From Flavobacterium chilense (GTDB lineage Bacteria; Bacteroidota; Bacteroidia; Flavobacteriales; Flavobacteriaceae): 64,000 nt of DNA. Location: contig NZ_LSYT01000001.1 of NCBI RefSeq assembly GCF_001602525.1, positions 310,001 to 374,000 on the forward strand. Reading direction: 5' to 3'. Below the pieces are notes generated by a model. The model saw nothing but the letters and a program-made list of their open reading frames with translations, did not search any database and was not told where the DNA came from. A program made the translations under genes and the position numbers. This document shows positions 8,697-17,281 of the stretch, in pieces; the stretch's first letter is position 1; each line of letters opens with the position of its first letter.

Positions 8697-9212
8697 ATGA
8701 GTACAACTATATTACCTGAAACAGAATATTCCGGCCCTTTTGCAAATTATATTCGCGAAGCCGGTGAGATTAATCTGACTGAAGAATTAGAAATTTCACT
8801 GCATGATTTTATCAGATTTGTCCAAAATATTCCATTGGATAAATTTGATTATCGTTATGCAGAAGGAAAATGGACAATTAAAGATATTATTCAGCATTTA
8901 ATCGACTGCGAGAGAGTTTTTGCTTATAGAGCGTTACGATTTTCCAGAAATGACAAAACAGCTTTGCCTGGTTTTGATGAAAATAATTATGTCGATAATA
9001 CGAATGCAGGAGGAAGAAGTATTCAGGAATTACTAACGGAACTTTCTGCTGTAAGACATTCAACTTTATTGTTTTATAAGAGCCTTTCTGAAGAACAGCT
9101 TAAGAGAACTGGAACTGCATCTACACATCAGCTTTCAGTTCGTGCTTTGGGTTTTGTGATTATTGGACATCAAAAACACCATCAAAAAGTTTTTGAAGAA
9201 AGATATTTGTAA
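8697..9212 (+). CDS. DinB-family protein
   Basis: A 171-residue four-helix-bundle DinB/YfiT-type protein. The three metal-binding histidines can be seen: one in IIQHLIDCERVFAYRALRF (about residue 65) and two in IGHQKHHQKVFEERYL near the end. The helix-1 motif KFDYRYAEGKWTIKDI is typical. Members are thiol-dependent metalloenzymes, and the substrate is unknown here. It lies directly downstream of ppc and may be co-transcribed, ending at a bidirectional terminator. Confidence 0.88.
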   Translation: MSTTILPETEYSGPFANYIREAGEINLTEELEISLHDFIRFVQNIPLDKFDYRYAEGKWTIKDIIQHLIDCERVFAYRALRFSRNDKTALPGFDENNYVDNTNAGGRSIQELLTELSAVRHSTLLFYKSLSEEQLKRTGTASTHQLSVRALGFVIIGHQKHHQKVFEERYL

Positions 9213-9226
9213 TCTTTCTCTTTTAT

Positions 9227-9263
9227 AAAAAAAATCCTGTGAATATACTTCACAGGATTTTTT
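9227..9263. terminator. Bidirectional terminator between dinB-like gene and recQ
   Basis: A long perfect stem, AAAATCCTGTGAA pairing with TTCACAGGATTTT around the loop TATAC. An A-run precedes it and a T-run follows, so it can end transcripts from both converging genes. Confidence 0.85.
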
Positions 9264-9271
9264 ATAAATAT

Positions 9272-11380
9272 TTATTTGTTTTTCTCTACAATAGCGAGAC
9301 CTAACCTGATTTTATTATAGGATAGTTTTTCTTCAAAATGATCGTAATACGGTTTTAATGCACTCGGATATTCTAATTCTACTTGTGCTTTATGAAGTTG
9401 CATTACTTCCTCTTCAGAAACAAACTGACTTAAATTGATGTCATTACCATCAATATACAATTTGGCCAAATGTGAAATAATAGTGGTAAGGCCAAGATTT
9501 CTGCGTTCTGCAATTTCCTCAACAGAGACTCCATTTTGAAATAATTCAAGAGTAGCCTTGTAAGTATTGCTTTCTTTCTTGACTTTTTTATTTTCTTTTT
9601 TTACTTTTTCATAATAAACAATGGCGTCTATAAACTCCTGACCGTATTTTTCCAGTTTTGCTTTACCAACACCATCAATAGCCAGAAATTCTTCATCACT
9701 CATTGGTCGTAAAGTTTCCATTTGCCTAAGTGCTGCATCACTAAAAATGACATAGGCAGGAACTTCTTCATCTTTTGCAATTTCATATCGCAATTTTCGA
9801 AGTATTTCAAAAAGAGAATTTTTAGCAGCTTTAGTTTTTGTTTCTTTGATTTCGTTTTTATCAATTACTTTTTTAACGACTGTAGTGAGTTTTACTTTTT
9901 CACCTTCAAATAATACTTTCCTGGCAAAAGGAGTAAGCAGAATTTTATTGTGTTGATGAAAAGCAATCTCGCAATATCCTAAATTTATTAATTGAATTAG
10001 ATATTGATTCCAATCGTACCATGAAATGTCAGCGCCAATTCCGTACGTTTTTAAGCTTTGATAATTTTTTTCGTAGATATACGCGTTTCTCGAGCCTCGC
10101 AAGAAATCGACAATTACGGCCAAAGGTTCAGATTCCTGCAATCGGCTAATGGCTGACAATGCTTTTTGCGCGAGAATCGTACCATCGAAAAAAGTTGGAG
10201 GATTTTTACAAATATCGCAATTACCGCAATTCTCTTTTACAAGTTCACCAAAGTAAGAAAGCAAAATTTTTCGTCGGCAACTCAAAGCATCCGCATATTG
10301 TTTCATCCTTTCCAGTTTCGCCAGCTGCACATCAGAGTTTAGTCCTTCAGAAGCAAATTTTTGTAATTGAATCACATCTGCATAACTTTCGAATAAAACC
10401 GTTTCTGCCGGTAATCCGTCCCGGCCTGCACGACCAATTTCCTGATAATAACCCTCAATGTTTTTAGGCAGGTTATAATGAATTACCCAGCGTACATTAG
10501 ATTTGTCGATTCCCATTCCAAAGGCAATTGTAGCACAAACGACCTGACAATCATCATTAATAAAATCGTCTTGTGTTTTAGCCCGAAGTTTATTTTCTAA
10601 ACCGGCATGATATGCTTTTGCCTTAACGCCATTTTTTTGAAGTTTGAGAGCCAGTTCTTCGGTTGTCTTTCTGCTTAAGCAATATATAATACCGGATTCA
10701 TTGGATCTGTCTTCAACAAAATCAATAATCTGCTTGACTCTGTCTAATGCCGGACGAACTTCTAAACTCAGATTTTTACGGTCAAATGAAGCAACAAAAG
10801 TTTTTGGATTTCTTAAGTTTAATTGTTTTGTAATATCTGTACGGGTTGCTTTATCAGCAGTTGCTGTTAAAGCAAGAACCGGAGTAGAAGGGAAGCGGTT
10901 TTTTAAATAGCCTAAATTGGTATAAGCCGGGCGAAAGTCGTGTCCCCAGGAAGAAATACAATGTGCTTCATCTATTGCAATCAAGCTGATTGTTAATTCA
11001 TTAAAAGCAACATCTAAATAGGATAAACTTTCGGGAGCAATATAAACCAGCTTAAAATGATTTGATTTTAAGTTATCAATATAAAATTGTTGTTCTTCGC
11101 TCGATTGGCTGCTATTAATATAACAAGCATTAATTCCGTTGGTTTTTAAACTGTCAACCTGATCTTTCATCAAAGCGATAAGCGGCGAAATAACAATTGT
11201 AATTCCTGGCAATACTAAAGCAGGTAATTGAAAACAAATGGATTTACCACCACCGGTTGGCATTATCGCCAGGGTATCCTGACCGGAAAGTATGGTGTTA
11301 ATAATGGTTTCCTGATTGGGTCTGAACTTTTCAAACCCAAAATTCTCTTTTAATTTGGCGTGTAAGATCTCTGAATTCAT
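9272..11380 (-). CDS. recQ: ATP-dependent DNA helicase RecQ
   Basis: A 702-residue RecQ helicase. Visible blocks are motif 0 (FGFEKFRPNQETII), Walker A (PTGGGKSICFQLPA), the DEAH box (IAIDEAHCISSWGHDFR), motif III (LALTATAD), motif IV-VI including GIGRAGRDG-type QEIGRAGRDG, the zinc-binding RQC region (CRRKILLSYFGE... CGNCDIC), and an HRDC domain (ALRQMETLRPMSDEEFLAID, about residue 545). A further C-terminal helical extension ends at 702. It unwinds DNA 3'-5' in recombination and repair. It is monocistronic between two terminators. Confidence 0.95.
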   Translation of the reverse strand: MNSEILHAKLKENFGFEKFRPNQETIINTILSGQDTLAIMPTGGGKSICFQLPALVLPGITIVISPLIALMKDQVDSLKTNGINACYINSSQSSEEQQFYIDNLKSNHFKLVYIAPESLSYLDVAFNELTISLIAIDEAHCISSWGHDFRPAYTNLGYLKNRFPSTPVLALTATADKATRTDITKQLNLRNPKTFVASFDRKNLSLEVRPALDRVKQIIDFVEDRSNESGIIYCLSRKTTEELALKLQKNGVKAKAYHAGLENKLRAKTQDDFINDDCQVVCATIAFGMGIDKSNVRWVIHYNLPKNIEGYYQEIGRAGRDGLPAETVLFESYADVIQLQKFASEGLNSDVQLAKLERMKQYADALSCRRKILLSYFGELVKENCGNCDICKNPPTFFDGTILAQKALSAISRLQESEPLAVIVDFLRGSRNAYIYEKNYQSLKTYGIGADISWYDWNQYLIQLINLGYCEIAFHQHNKILLTPFARKVLFEGEKVKLTTVVKKVIDKNEIKETKTKAAKNSLFEILRKLRYEIAKDEEVPAYVIFSDAALRQMETLRPMSDEEFLAIDGVGKAKLEKYGQEFIDAIVYYEKVKKENKKVKKESNTYKATLELFQNGVSVEEIAERRNLGLTTIISHLAKLYIDGNDINLSQFVSEEEVMQLHKAQVELEYPSALKPYYDHFEEKLSYNKIRLGLAIVEKNK

Positions 11381-11462
11381 AAGGCTTATATTTTTATAAC
11401 CATAAATATAATAAAAAGATTTAAATATAGTAATTTTCCTATATTTAAATCACGCTTTTAGT

Positions 11463-11495
11463 TCATAAAAAAAGGAACTCTATTAGAGTTCCTTT
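11463..11495 (-). terminator. Terminator after the acidic-protein gene
   Basis: On the minus strand AAAGGAACTCT pairs with AGAGTTCCTTT around a TTA-type loop and runs into seven T residues. It ends the speA / deoxyhypusine-synthase-like / acidic-protein operon before recQ. Confidence 0.8.
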
Positions 11496-11516
11496 GATTT
11501 ATTTTAAAGATATAAA

Positions 11517-11921
11517 TTAATCTTCGTCTTCATCATCTTCGTCGTCAGCGATATCATCTTTGTCTTCGTCATCATCGTCATCGTCTCCACCATCAGTATC
11601 AGGTTTATCTTGTGTATCGTCATCATCATCGTCATCGCTGTCATCTTCAAGATCAAGACCTTTTACTGGTTCGATTGTGTCAACATCAAGATCCATATCA
11701 TCATCTTCATCATAATTCTCAATTCTGTCAGCAAGTTTCGTACTGATTTTTACTAAATAAATAGTGTCCTCAGTGCGTACTTCAACAGCTTCTACTAATT
11801 CGTTTTTAGCATTTCTAAAACGGATAACATCCGAATCATCATAACCATCAGGAAATTTCTCCACTAAAAGGTTCAAAATTTCGTTGGTAAGTTTAGCGTA
11901 GTCTACTATAACTCTTTTCAT
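11517..11921 (-). CDS. Conserved hypothetical protein with acidic tail
   Basis: A 134-residue protein. The first 75 residues are ordered (MKRVIVDYAKLTNEILNLLV, then VRTEDTIYLVKISTKLADRI) and the last 60 are almost only Asp and Glu with a few Lys. The low-complexity DNA (GAT/GAC repeats read on the minus strand) reflects this tail, not a repeat array. Such proteins are widespread in Flavobacteria and are sometimes labelled DNA primase, which the sequence does not support. It follows the deoxyhypusine-synthase-like gene by 7 bases, so the two are one transcript. Confidence 0.8.
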   Translation of the reverse strand: MKRVIVDYAKLTNEILNLLVEKFPDGYDDSDVIRFRNAKNELVEAVEVRTEDTIYLVKISTKLADRIENYDEDDDMDLDVDTIEPVKGLDLEDDSDDDDDDDTQDKPDTDGGDDDDDDEDKDDIADDEDDEDED

Positions 11922-11928
11922 AAATATC

Positions 11929-12897
11929 TTATAAATCTAATAAATAAGCAAAAATTAACGGTGCAACGATCGTAGCATCCGACTCGATAATAAATTTAGG
12001 GGTTTTAATATCTAATTTTCCCCAAGTGATTTTCTCATTTGGAACAGCTCCTGAATAAGATCCGTAGCTTGTTGTAGAATCTGAAATCTGGCAGAAATAA
12101 CTCCAGAACGGTACATCATGCATTTCCATATCCTGGTATAACATTGGTACCACGCAAATTGGAAAATCTCCTGCAATACCACCACCAATTTGGAAAAATC
12201 CAATACCGTTAGCGCTATTTTTTGGATACCAGTCAGCAAGGAATGTCATGTATTCAATTCCTGATTTCATGGTAGAAGCTTTTAAGTCTCCTTTGATTAC
12301 GTATGATGCGAAGATATTTCCCATTGTACTGTCTTCCCAACCCGGAACAATAATAGGTAGATTTTTCTCAGCTGCTGCATACATCCAGCTATCTTTTAAA
12401 TCAATTTCGTAATATTCTTCTAAAACGCCGGATAACAACATTTTATACATGAATTCATGCGGAAAATAACGTTCTCCTTTATCATCTGCGTCTTTCCAGA
12501 TTTTATAAATGTGTTTTTGTAAACGACGGAATGCCTCGTGCTCAGGAATACAAGTGTCTGTAACACGGTTTAATCCTCTTTCAAGCAAAGCCCATTCGTC
12601 TTCCGGTGTCAAATCACGATAGTTAGGCACTCTTTCGTAGTGTGAATGTGCCACTAAATTCATGATGTCTTCTTCTAGATTGGCTCCAGTACATGAAATA
12701 ATTTGTACTTTATCTTGTCTAATTATTTCGGCAAAAATTTTACCAATTTCTGCTGTACTCATAGCGCCAGCCATACTTACCATCATTTTAGCACCATTTG
12801 CTAATTGTTGTTCATATGCTTTTGCAGCGTCAACTAAAGAAGCAGAGTTAAAGTGTAAATAATGTTTTTCAATAAACTGACTGATTGGTCCTTTCAT
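11929..12897 (-). CDS. Deoxyhypusine synthase-family protein
   Basis: A 322-residue protein of the deoxyhypusine synthase fold. The NAD-binding region includes MVSMAGAMSTAEIG and SCTGANLEEDIMN, and the active-site area has GDFPICVVPML and a final YGSYSGAVPNEKITWGKL block. True deoxyhypusine synthase modifies eukaryotic/archaeal IF5A, which bacteria lack, so bacterial members are thought to act in polyamine chemistry such as homospermidine formation or hydrolysis. Its position directly downstream of arginine decarboxylase supports a polyamine role. Confidence 0.88.
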   Translation of the reverse strand: MKGPISQFIEKHYLHFNSASLVDAAKAYEQQLANGAKMMVSMAGAMSTAEIGKIFAEIIRQDKVQIISCTGANLEEDIMNLVAHSHYERVPNYRDLTPEDEWALLERGLNRVTDTCIPEHEAFRRLQKHIYKIWKDADDKGERYFPHEFMYKMLLSGVLEEYYEIDLKDSWMYAAAEKNLPIIVPGWEDSTMGNIFASYVIKGDLKASTMKSGIEYMTFLADWYPKNSANGIGFFQIGGGIAGDFPICVVPMLYQDMEMHDVPFWSYFCQISDSTTSYGSYSGAVPNEKITWGKLDIKTPKFIIESDATIVAPLIFAYLLDL

Positions 12898-13003
12898 TTG
12901 TTTTTGTTTTTTTATTTTTTTTTGAATTAAAAGTTTAACCTTTTAGATGGTACTGCAAATTAATAATTTTATAGATATTAACTTTTATTTTGCAGGTTTT
13001 TTT

Positions 13004-14407
13004 TTATACTTTTTTTTTGTATCCTAAAATTTTCAGCACATCATCAGATGTCTGTTGTTCTGAGAAAACCTCAGTGGCTAAGATTCCGTTTTCGTCACGA
13101 TCGATCAGGATATGCTTAGGCTGCGGAATAAGGCAGTGGTGTAATCCACCATAACCTCCAATAGTCTCCTGATACGCACCAGTATTAAAGAAACCAATAT
13201 ATAAAGGCTTTTCTTTGTTGTATTTAGGCAAATAAATGGCGTTCATATTTTGCTCTGAGTTATAATAGTCATCACTATCACAGGTCAAACCTCCTAATAA
13301 AACCCGCTCATATGTATCATTCCAACGGTTTACTGCCAGCATGATAAAACGCTTATTGATAGCCCATGTATCCGGTAAAGTGGTAATGAATGAAGAATCA
13401 ATCATATTCCATTTTTCTCTGTCATTTTGTTGTTTTTGATACAAAATCTGATAGATTGCCCCACCGCTTTCACCTACTGTAAAAGAACCAAATTCTGTAA
13501 AGATGTTTGGAACATCAACTTCGGCTTCATCACATGCTATTTTAATCTGATTGATAATTTCATCAATCATATATTGATAATCATATTCGAATGCAAGAGA
13601 GTTTTTAATTGGAAATCCTCCACCAATATTTAAACCGTCAAGGGTAGGACATTCTTTTTTTAGCGCAATATATACTTTGATACATTTTACCAACTCATTC
13701 CAGTAATATGACGTATCATTGATTCCGGTGTTAATGAAAAAGTGAAGCATTTTAAGCTCTAACTTATCATTTTCCTGAATTTGTTTTTTGTAAAACGATA
13801 CGATGTTTTTATATCCAATACCTAATCTTGAAGTATAAAACTCAAATTTAGGTTCTTCTTCAGCTGCAATACGAATTCCGATTTTGAATTTCCCTTTAAT
13901 TTCAGCCTGAAGCAGATCAAGTTCCTCGTAATTATCAATAATCGGAATAGTATTTTTATGTCCGTTATTGATTAATCTTGCAATATTTGTGATGTATTCG
14001 TCTCTCTTAAAACCATTACAAATAACATAAGTACTTTTATTGATTTTACCATTTTCAAGCAAATTCTCTACAATATTAACATCAAAAGCTGATGATGTTT
14101 CTATATGAATGTTATTCTTGAAAGCTTCATTCATAATATATTCAAAATGAGAGCTTTTTGTGCAATAACAATAGTAATATTTTGCTTCGTATTTGTTTTT
14201 TTCCATCGATTTTCTGAACCAGGCTTTAGCCTTATTGATGTTTTCAGAAATCTGAGGTAAATAGGTGAATTTTAAAGGCGTACCGTATTGTTCAACCAAT
14301 TTCATCAAATCGATATTGTGAAATTGAAGATTGTCTTTGTTTAATTTAAATTCCTCTTGTGGAAAATAGTAAGTTTGATTAATTAGATCAGAATATTTTG
14401 TATTCAT
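13004..14407 (-). CDS. speA: Biosynthetic arginine decarboxylase (PLP fold type III)
   Basis: A 467-residue group IV decarboxylase. It begins near the pyridoxal lysine region (LKFTYLPQISENINKAKAWF, then YYYCYCTKSSHFEYI), continues through the barrel (HIETSSAFDVNIVENLL, KFKIGIRIAAEEE), the glycine loop GLNIGGGFPIKNSL, and ends with GLTCDSDDYY and the substrate block YIGFFNTGAYQETIGGYGG. It makes agmatine from arginine. It is shorter than E. coli SpeA (658) and of the type common in Bacteroidetes. The deoxyhypusine-synthase-like gene follows in the same transcript. Confidence 0.85.
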   Translation of the reverse strand: MNTKYSDLINQTYYFPQEEFKLNKDNLQFHNIDLMKLVEQYGTPLKFTYLPQISENINKAKAWFRKSMEKNKYEAKYYYCYCTKSSHFEYIMNEAFKNNIHIETSSAFDVNIVENLLENGKINKSTYVICNGFKRDEYITNIARLINNGHKNTIPIIDNYEELDLLQAEIKGKFKIGIRIAAEEEPKFEFYTSRLGIGYKNIVSFYKKQIQENDKLELKMLHFFINTGINDTSYYWNELVKCIKVYIALKKECPTLDGLNIGGGFPIKNSLAFEYDYQYMIDEIINQIKIACDEAEVDVPNIFTEFGSFTVGESGGAIYQILYQKQQNDREKWNMIDSSFITTLPDTWAINKRFIMLAVNRWNDTYERVLLGGLTCDSDDYYNSEQNMNAIYLPKYNKEKPLYIGFFNTGAYQETIGGYGGLHHCLIPQPKHILIDRDENGILATEVFSEQQTSDDVLKILGYKKKV

Positions 14408-14466
14408 TTATTTGTCAATAGTTAAGATGTAATTTTTAATTTAGTGAATGTTGCTAAATCTAAAAT

Positions 14467-14646
14467 TCAAACCCTAATATTTGCAAATACAATTTGCAGT
14501 TTTTCATGTTCTGCTTTTGAGCACAAAAAAACATCAAAACAAAACGGACTTTTACTATTATAAAAACGATCCAATATTCTTAGTAAAGAACTATTGAGGC
14601 GGTTTCTGTAAGAGTTAAAATGTCTTTGTTTATTGTTTGTTTTCAT
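14467..14646 (-). CDS. Possible 59-residue leader ORF upstream of speA
   Basis: A short frame (starts MKTNNKQRHF, ends LQIVFANIRV) lies between a promoter at about 14655 and speA. It has a plausible, lysine- and arginine-rich composition, but no second in-frame ATG. Its ATG coincides with the predicted transcription start, so it would have to be read as a leaderless message. It could be a real small gene, part of a regulatory leader for arginine decarboxylase, or chance. Confidence 0.3.
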   Translation of the reverse strand: MKTNNKQRHFNSYRNRLNSSLLRILDRFYNSKSPFCFDVFLCSKAEHEKLQIVFANIRV

Positions 14647-14651
14647 CGTGG

Positions 14652-14683
14652 CAAATGTAAAAAATAATATATACCTAAAGCAA
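14652..14683 (-). promoter_or_regulatory. Promoter for the speA operon (long leader)
   Basis: On the minus strand TTG (14683-14681), 21 bases, then TACATTTG (14659-14652), a match to the Bacteroidetes consensus. Initiation would be near 14645, giving speA a leader of about 238 bases. Confidence 0.55.
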
Positions 14684-14703
14684 AGCTTTTTATTAAAAAA
14701 AGT

Positions 14704-15771
14704 TTAAGATTTATAATCTTGAAATGCGTCTAGAATTAATTTATTTTCAACGGATTGGTTAATTTTTATTTTTCCGATTCCTTCAATCAAAGCAAATTGA
14801 ATTAATCCGTATTCATTTTTTTTGTCATGAATAAGCAATTCGAGGATCGGATCAATGTCTGCTTCTTCAATTTTCACATCCTCATAAATGCTTTTAATTG
14901 CCGTTTTGATTTCGGCATATTCTTCTGCTGAAATTAGATTTTTATGCAATGAGATATAACTTTCCAAAATCATCCCTATCGCAATCGCTTCGCCATGTAA
15001 CAACGTTTTTTTAGCTTCACTTTCCAAAAAGTAACCTTCGATAGCATGACCTAAAGTATGTCCGAAATTCAATGCTTTTCGGATGTTTTTTTCTGTTGGA
15101 TCCTGTATAACGATATCGTTCTTAATTTCAACTGAGCGATAGATTAATTCATCAAGGGCATTATAGTCAATAGCTGCTAAATCTAAAAATTGTTTCCAGT
15201 AGGCTGCATCATATATTAGACCATGTTTTAGCATTTCAGCCAAACCGGAACGCATTTCGCTTTGAGGCAATGTTTCGAGATATTGTGTGTCTATTAATAC
15301 CATTTGAGGTACATTAATTACACCAATCTGGTTTTTAAGATTTCCTAAGTCAACTCCTGTTTTTCCTCCAACAGAAGCATCTACCATAGATAATAAAGTA
15401 GTAGGAATATTGATAAAATCAACTCCGCGCTTGAAAGTTGAGGCAACAAATCCGCCAAGATCCGTTACAACACCACCGCCAAGATTAATAACAAGTGATT
15501 TTCTGTCAGCACCAAGTTCAGTCAGTACTTTCCAGATTTCAATACAAGTATCTATATTTTTATTGATTTCGCCGGCTTCAAATTCAATTATCTCTATGGC
15601 TAAATCTGTTTCAAGTAACGGTAAAAATTTTGGAAGACAATACTCATTCGTTTCATTATCAACTATAATAAACAAATTAGAGTATTTGTTTTCTTTTAAA
15701 TGATTATTTAGGGCTTCGTATGCCTTTTGGTTAAAATGCACCAGATAATTATTAGCTTGAATAGATTGCAT
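14704..15771 (-). CDS. aroB: 3-dehydroquinate synthase
   Basis: A 355-residue protein if read from the ATG at 15771 (MQSIQANNYLVHFNQ); an upstream ATG at 15807 adds 12 residues that fit the family poorly. NAD- and zinc-binding blocks are visible: NLGGGVVTDLGGFVASTFKRG, TTLLSMVDASVGGKTGVD, LAEMLKHGLI (a zinc Glu), RKALNFGHTLGHAIEG and LHGEAIAIGM. It makes 3-dehydroquinate from DAHP in the shikimate pathway. No neighbouring aro genes are present. Confidence 0.95.
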   Translation of the reverse strand: MQSIQANNYLVHFNQKAYEALNNHLKENKYSNLFIIVDNETNEYCLPKFLPLLETDLAIEIIEFEAGEINKNIDTCIEIWKVLTELGADRKSLVINLGGGVVTDLGGFVASTFKRGVDFINIPTTLLSMVDASVGGKTGVDLGNLKNQIGVINVPQMVLIDTQYLETLPQSEMRSGLAEMLKHGLIYDAAYWKQFLDLAAIDYNALDELIYRSVEIKNDIVIQDPTEKNIRKALNFGHTLGHAIEGYFLESEAKKTLLHGEAIAIGMILESYISLHKNLISAEEYAEIKTAIKSIYEDVKIEEADIDPILELLIHDKKNEYGLIQFALIEGIGKIKINQSVENKLILDAFQDYKS

Positions 15772-16015
15772 ATTTCTGTAGTTAATTGAAAGCGCAAAAT
15801 AAGGCATTTTTAGCTAAATAATATTCAAAATTTAACTCAAATTTGTTTTAAAACGAATGATTCTAATTAAGGTTTACGCTATTTTTTTTATTTTTTGAGA
15901 ATCTGAAATTTAAAAAACAGGAAAGTCTTACTTATTATCATAATTGTTCTAACAATGTTATTAACGATATTGAAAAATTTGATATGTTTTAGTAAATAAT
16001 ATTCAAAACACTCTC

Positions 16016-16023
16016 TATCTTTG
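16016..16023 (+). promoter_or_regulatory. -7 box of the proline dehydrogenase promoter
   Basis: TATCTTTG fits TAnnTTTG and lies 17 bases before the start codon at 16041. No good TTG is found at the -33 position, so the promoter may need an activator. Confidence 0.5.
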
Positions 16024-16040
16024 CACAAAAACTAAACTTA

Positions 16041-17210
16041 ATGGAAAAAATATTCGATAACACTCAGGTTGCATTTTCGTTAAAAAGCGACACGGAACTT
16101 GACAGAGCCTATTTTCTTTTTAAAATGATTGACAGCGAGCCTTTGGTACGTATTGGAACTGCTGTTACTAATTTTGCTATTAAAGCACATCTTCCGGTTG
16201 AAGGATTGATTCGTGCAACAGTTTTTGACCATTTTTGTGGCGGTGTAAACGAAAATGACTGTCTTAGTGTTGTAGATAAAATGTTTACAAAAGGTGTTTC
16301 ATCTGTATTGGATTATTCTGTTGAAGGAAAAGAAGAGGAAGAGCAGTTTGATGCGGCATTAGAAATGACTTTAAGAACAGTTGATTTTGCCAAAGAACGC
16401 CTTGCAATTCCTTTTGCTGTATTTAAACCAACTGGTTTAGGACGTTTTGAATTGTATGAAAAATTAGGTGAGAAACAAACTTTAAATCCAACTGAACAAG
16501 CAGAATGGGATAGAGTAGTAGCGCGTTTTGACAAAATATGCAGTGAAGCACACAAAAAAGATGTTGCATTACTGATTGATGGTGAAGAAAGCTGGATGCA
16601 GGATGCTGCTGATGATCTGGTTACAGATATGATGCGTAAATACAATAAAGAAAAAGCGATTGTTTTTAATACGTTACAAATGTATAGATGGGATCGTCTG
16701 GATTATTTGAAAAAATTACATGAAGTGGCCAAAAATGAAGGTTTCTATATTGGAATGAAACTGGTTCGTGGTGCTTATATGGAAAAAGAAAATAAAAGAG
16801 CAGAAGAAAAAGGATATCCTTCTCCAATTTGCGCCTCAAAAGAAGCGACAGATATAAACTATGATAATGCTGTACATTATATGTTAGATCATATCGAAAA
16901 GATGGCCATTTTTGCAGGAACTCATAATGAATTGAGCTCTTATAAATTAATGGAAATGATGGCAGAGCGAGGAATGGCTAAAAATGACAACAGAATCTGG
17001 TTTGGACAACTATACGGAATGAGCGATAATATTAGTTACAATCTGGCTGAAAACGGTTATAATGTTGCTAAATATTTACCTTTTGGTCCCGTAAAAGATG
17101 TTATGCCATACTTAATTCGTCGTGCGGAAGAAAATACTTCTGTAGCCGGGCAAACAAGCCGCGAATTGTCTATGATTAAAGCAGAACGTAAACGCAGAAA
17201 AGGAAAATAA
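16041..17210 (+). CDS. Proline dehydrogenase family protein
   Basis: A 389-residue flavoenzyme of the PRODH barrel family. Typical blocks are FAVFKPTGLGRF, LLIDGEESWMQDAADDL, NTLQMYRWDRLDYLK, GMKLVRGAYMEKEN, IFAGTHNEL, FGQLYGMSDNISYNLA, and the C-terminal PYLIRRAEENTSVAGQTSRE carrying the conserved Arg pair. It oxidises proline to pyrroline-5-carboxylate and passes electrons to quinone. It is a stand-alone short PRODH, not fused to the dehydrogenase domain as in PutA. The gene is monocistronic, with its own -7 box and a strong terminator. Confidence 0.93.
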   Translation: MEKIFDNTQVAFSLKSDTELDRAYFLFKMIDSEPLVRIGTAVTNFAIKAHLPVEGLIRATVFDHFCGGVNENDCLSVVDKMFTKGVSSVLDYSVEGKEEEEQFDAALEMTLRTVDFAKERLAIPFAVFKPTGLGRFELYEKLGEKQTLNPTEQAEWDRVVARFDKICSEAHKKDVALLIDGEESWMQDAADDLVTDMMRKYNKEKAIVFNTLQMYRWDRLDYLKKLHEVAKNEGFYIGMKLVRGAYMEKENKRAEEKGYPSPICASKEATDINYDNAVHYMLDHIEKMAIFAGTHNELSSYKLMEMMAERGMAKNDNRIWFGQLYGMSDNISYNLAENGYNVAKYLPFGPVKDVMPYLIRRAEENTSVAGQTSRELSMIKAERKRRKGK

Positions 17211-17230
17211 TTTTCAGTTTATCACATATA

Positions 17231-17267
17231 AAAAAACTCCAATGAAATTCATTGGAGTTTTTTTTAT
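17231..17267. terminator. Bidirectional terminator between prolyl dehydrogenase and porin genes
   Basis: AAAACTCCAATGA pairs with TCATTGGAGTTTT around a three- to four-base loop, with A- and T-runs on either side. It serves both converging genes. Confidence 0.85.
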
Positions 17268-17281
17268 GCTTTTATATTTGT

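Noticed and set aside
11517-11700. Short repeated GAT/ATC units that look like a repeat array
   Set aside because: They encode the Asp/Glu-rich tail of a protein; spacing is irregular and there are no spacers.
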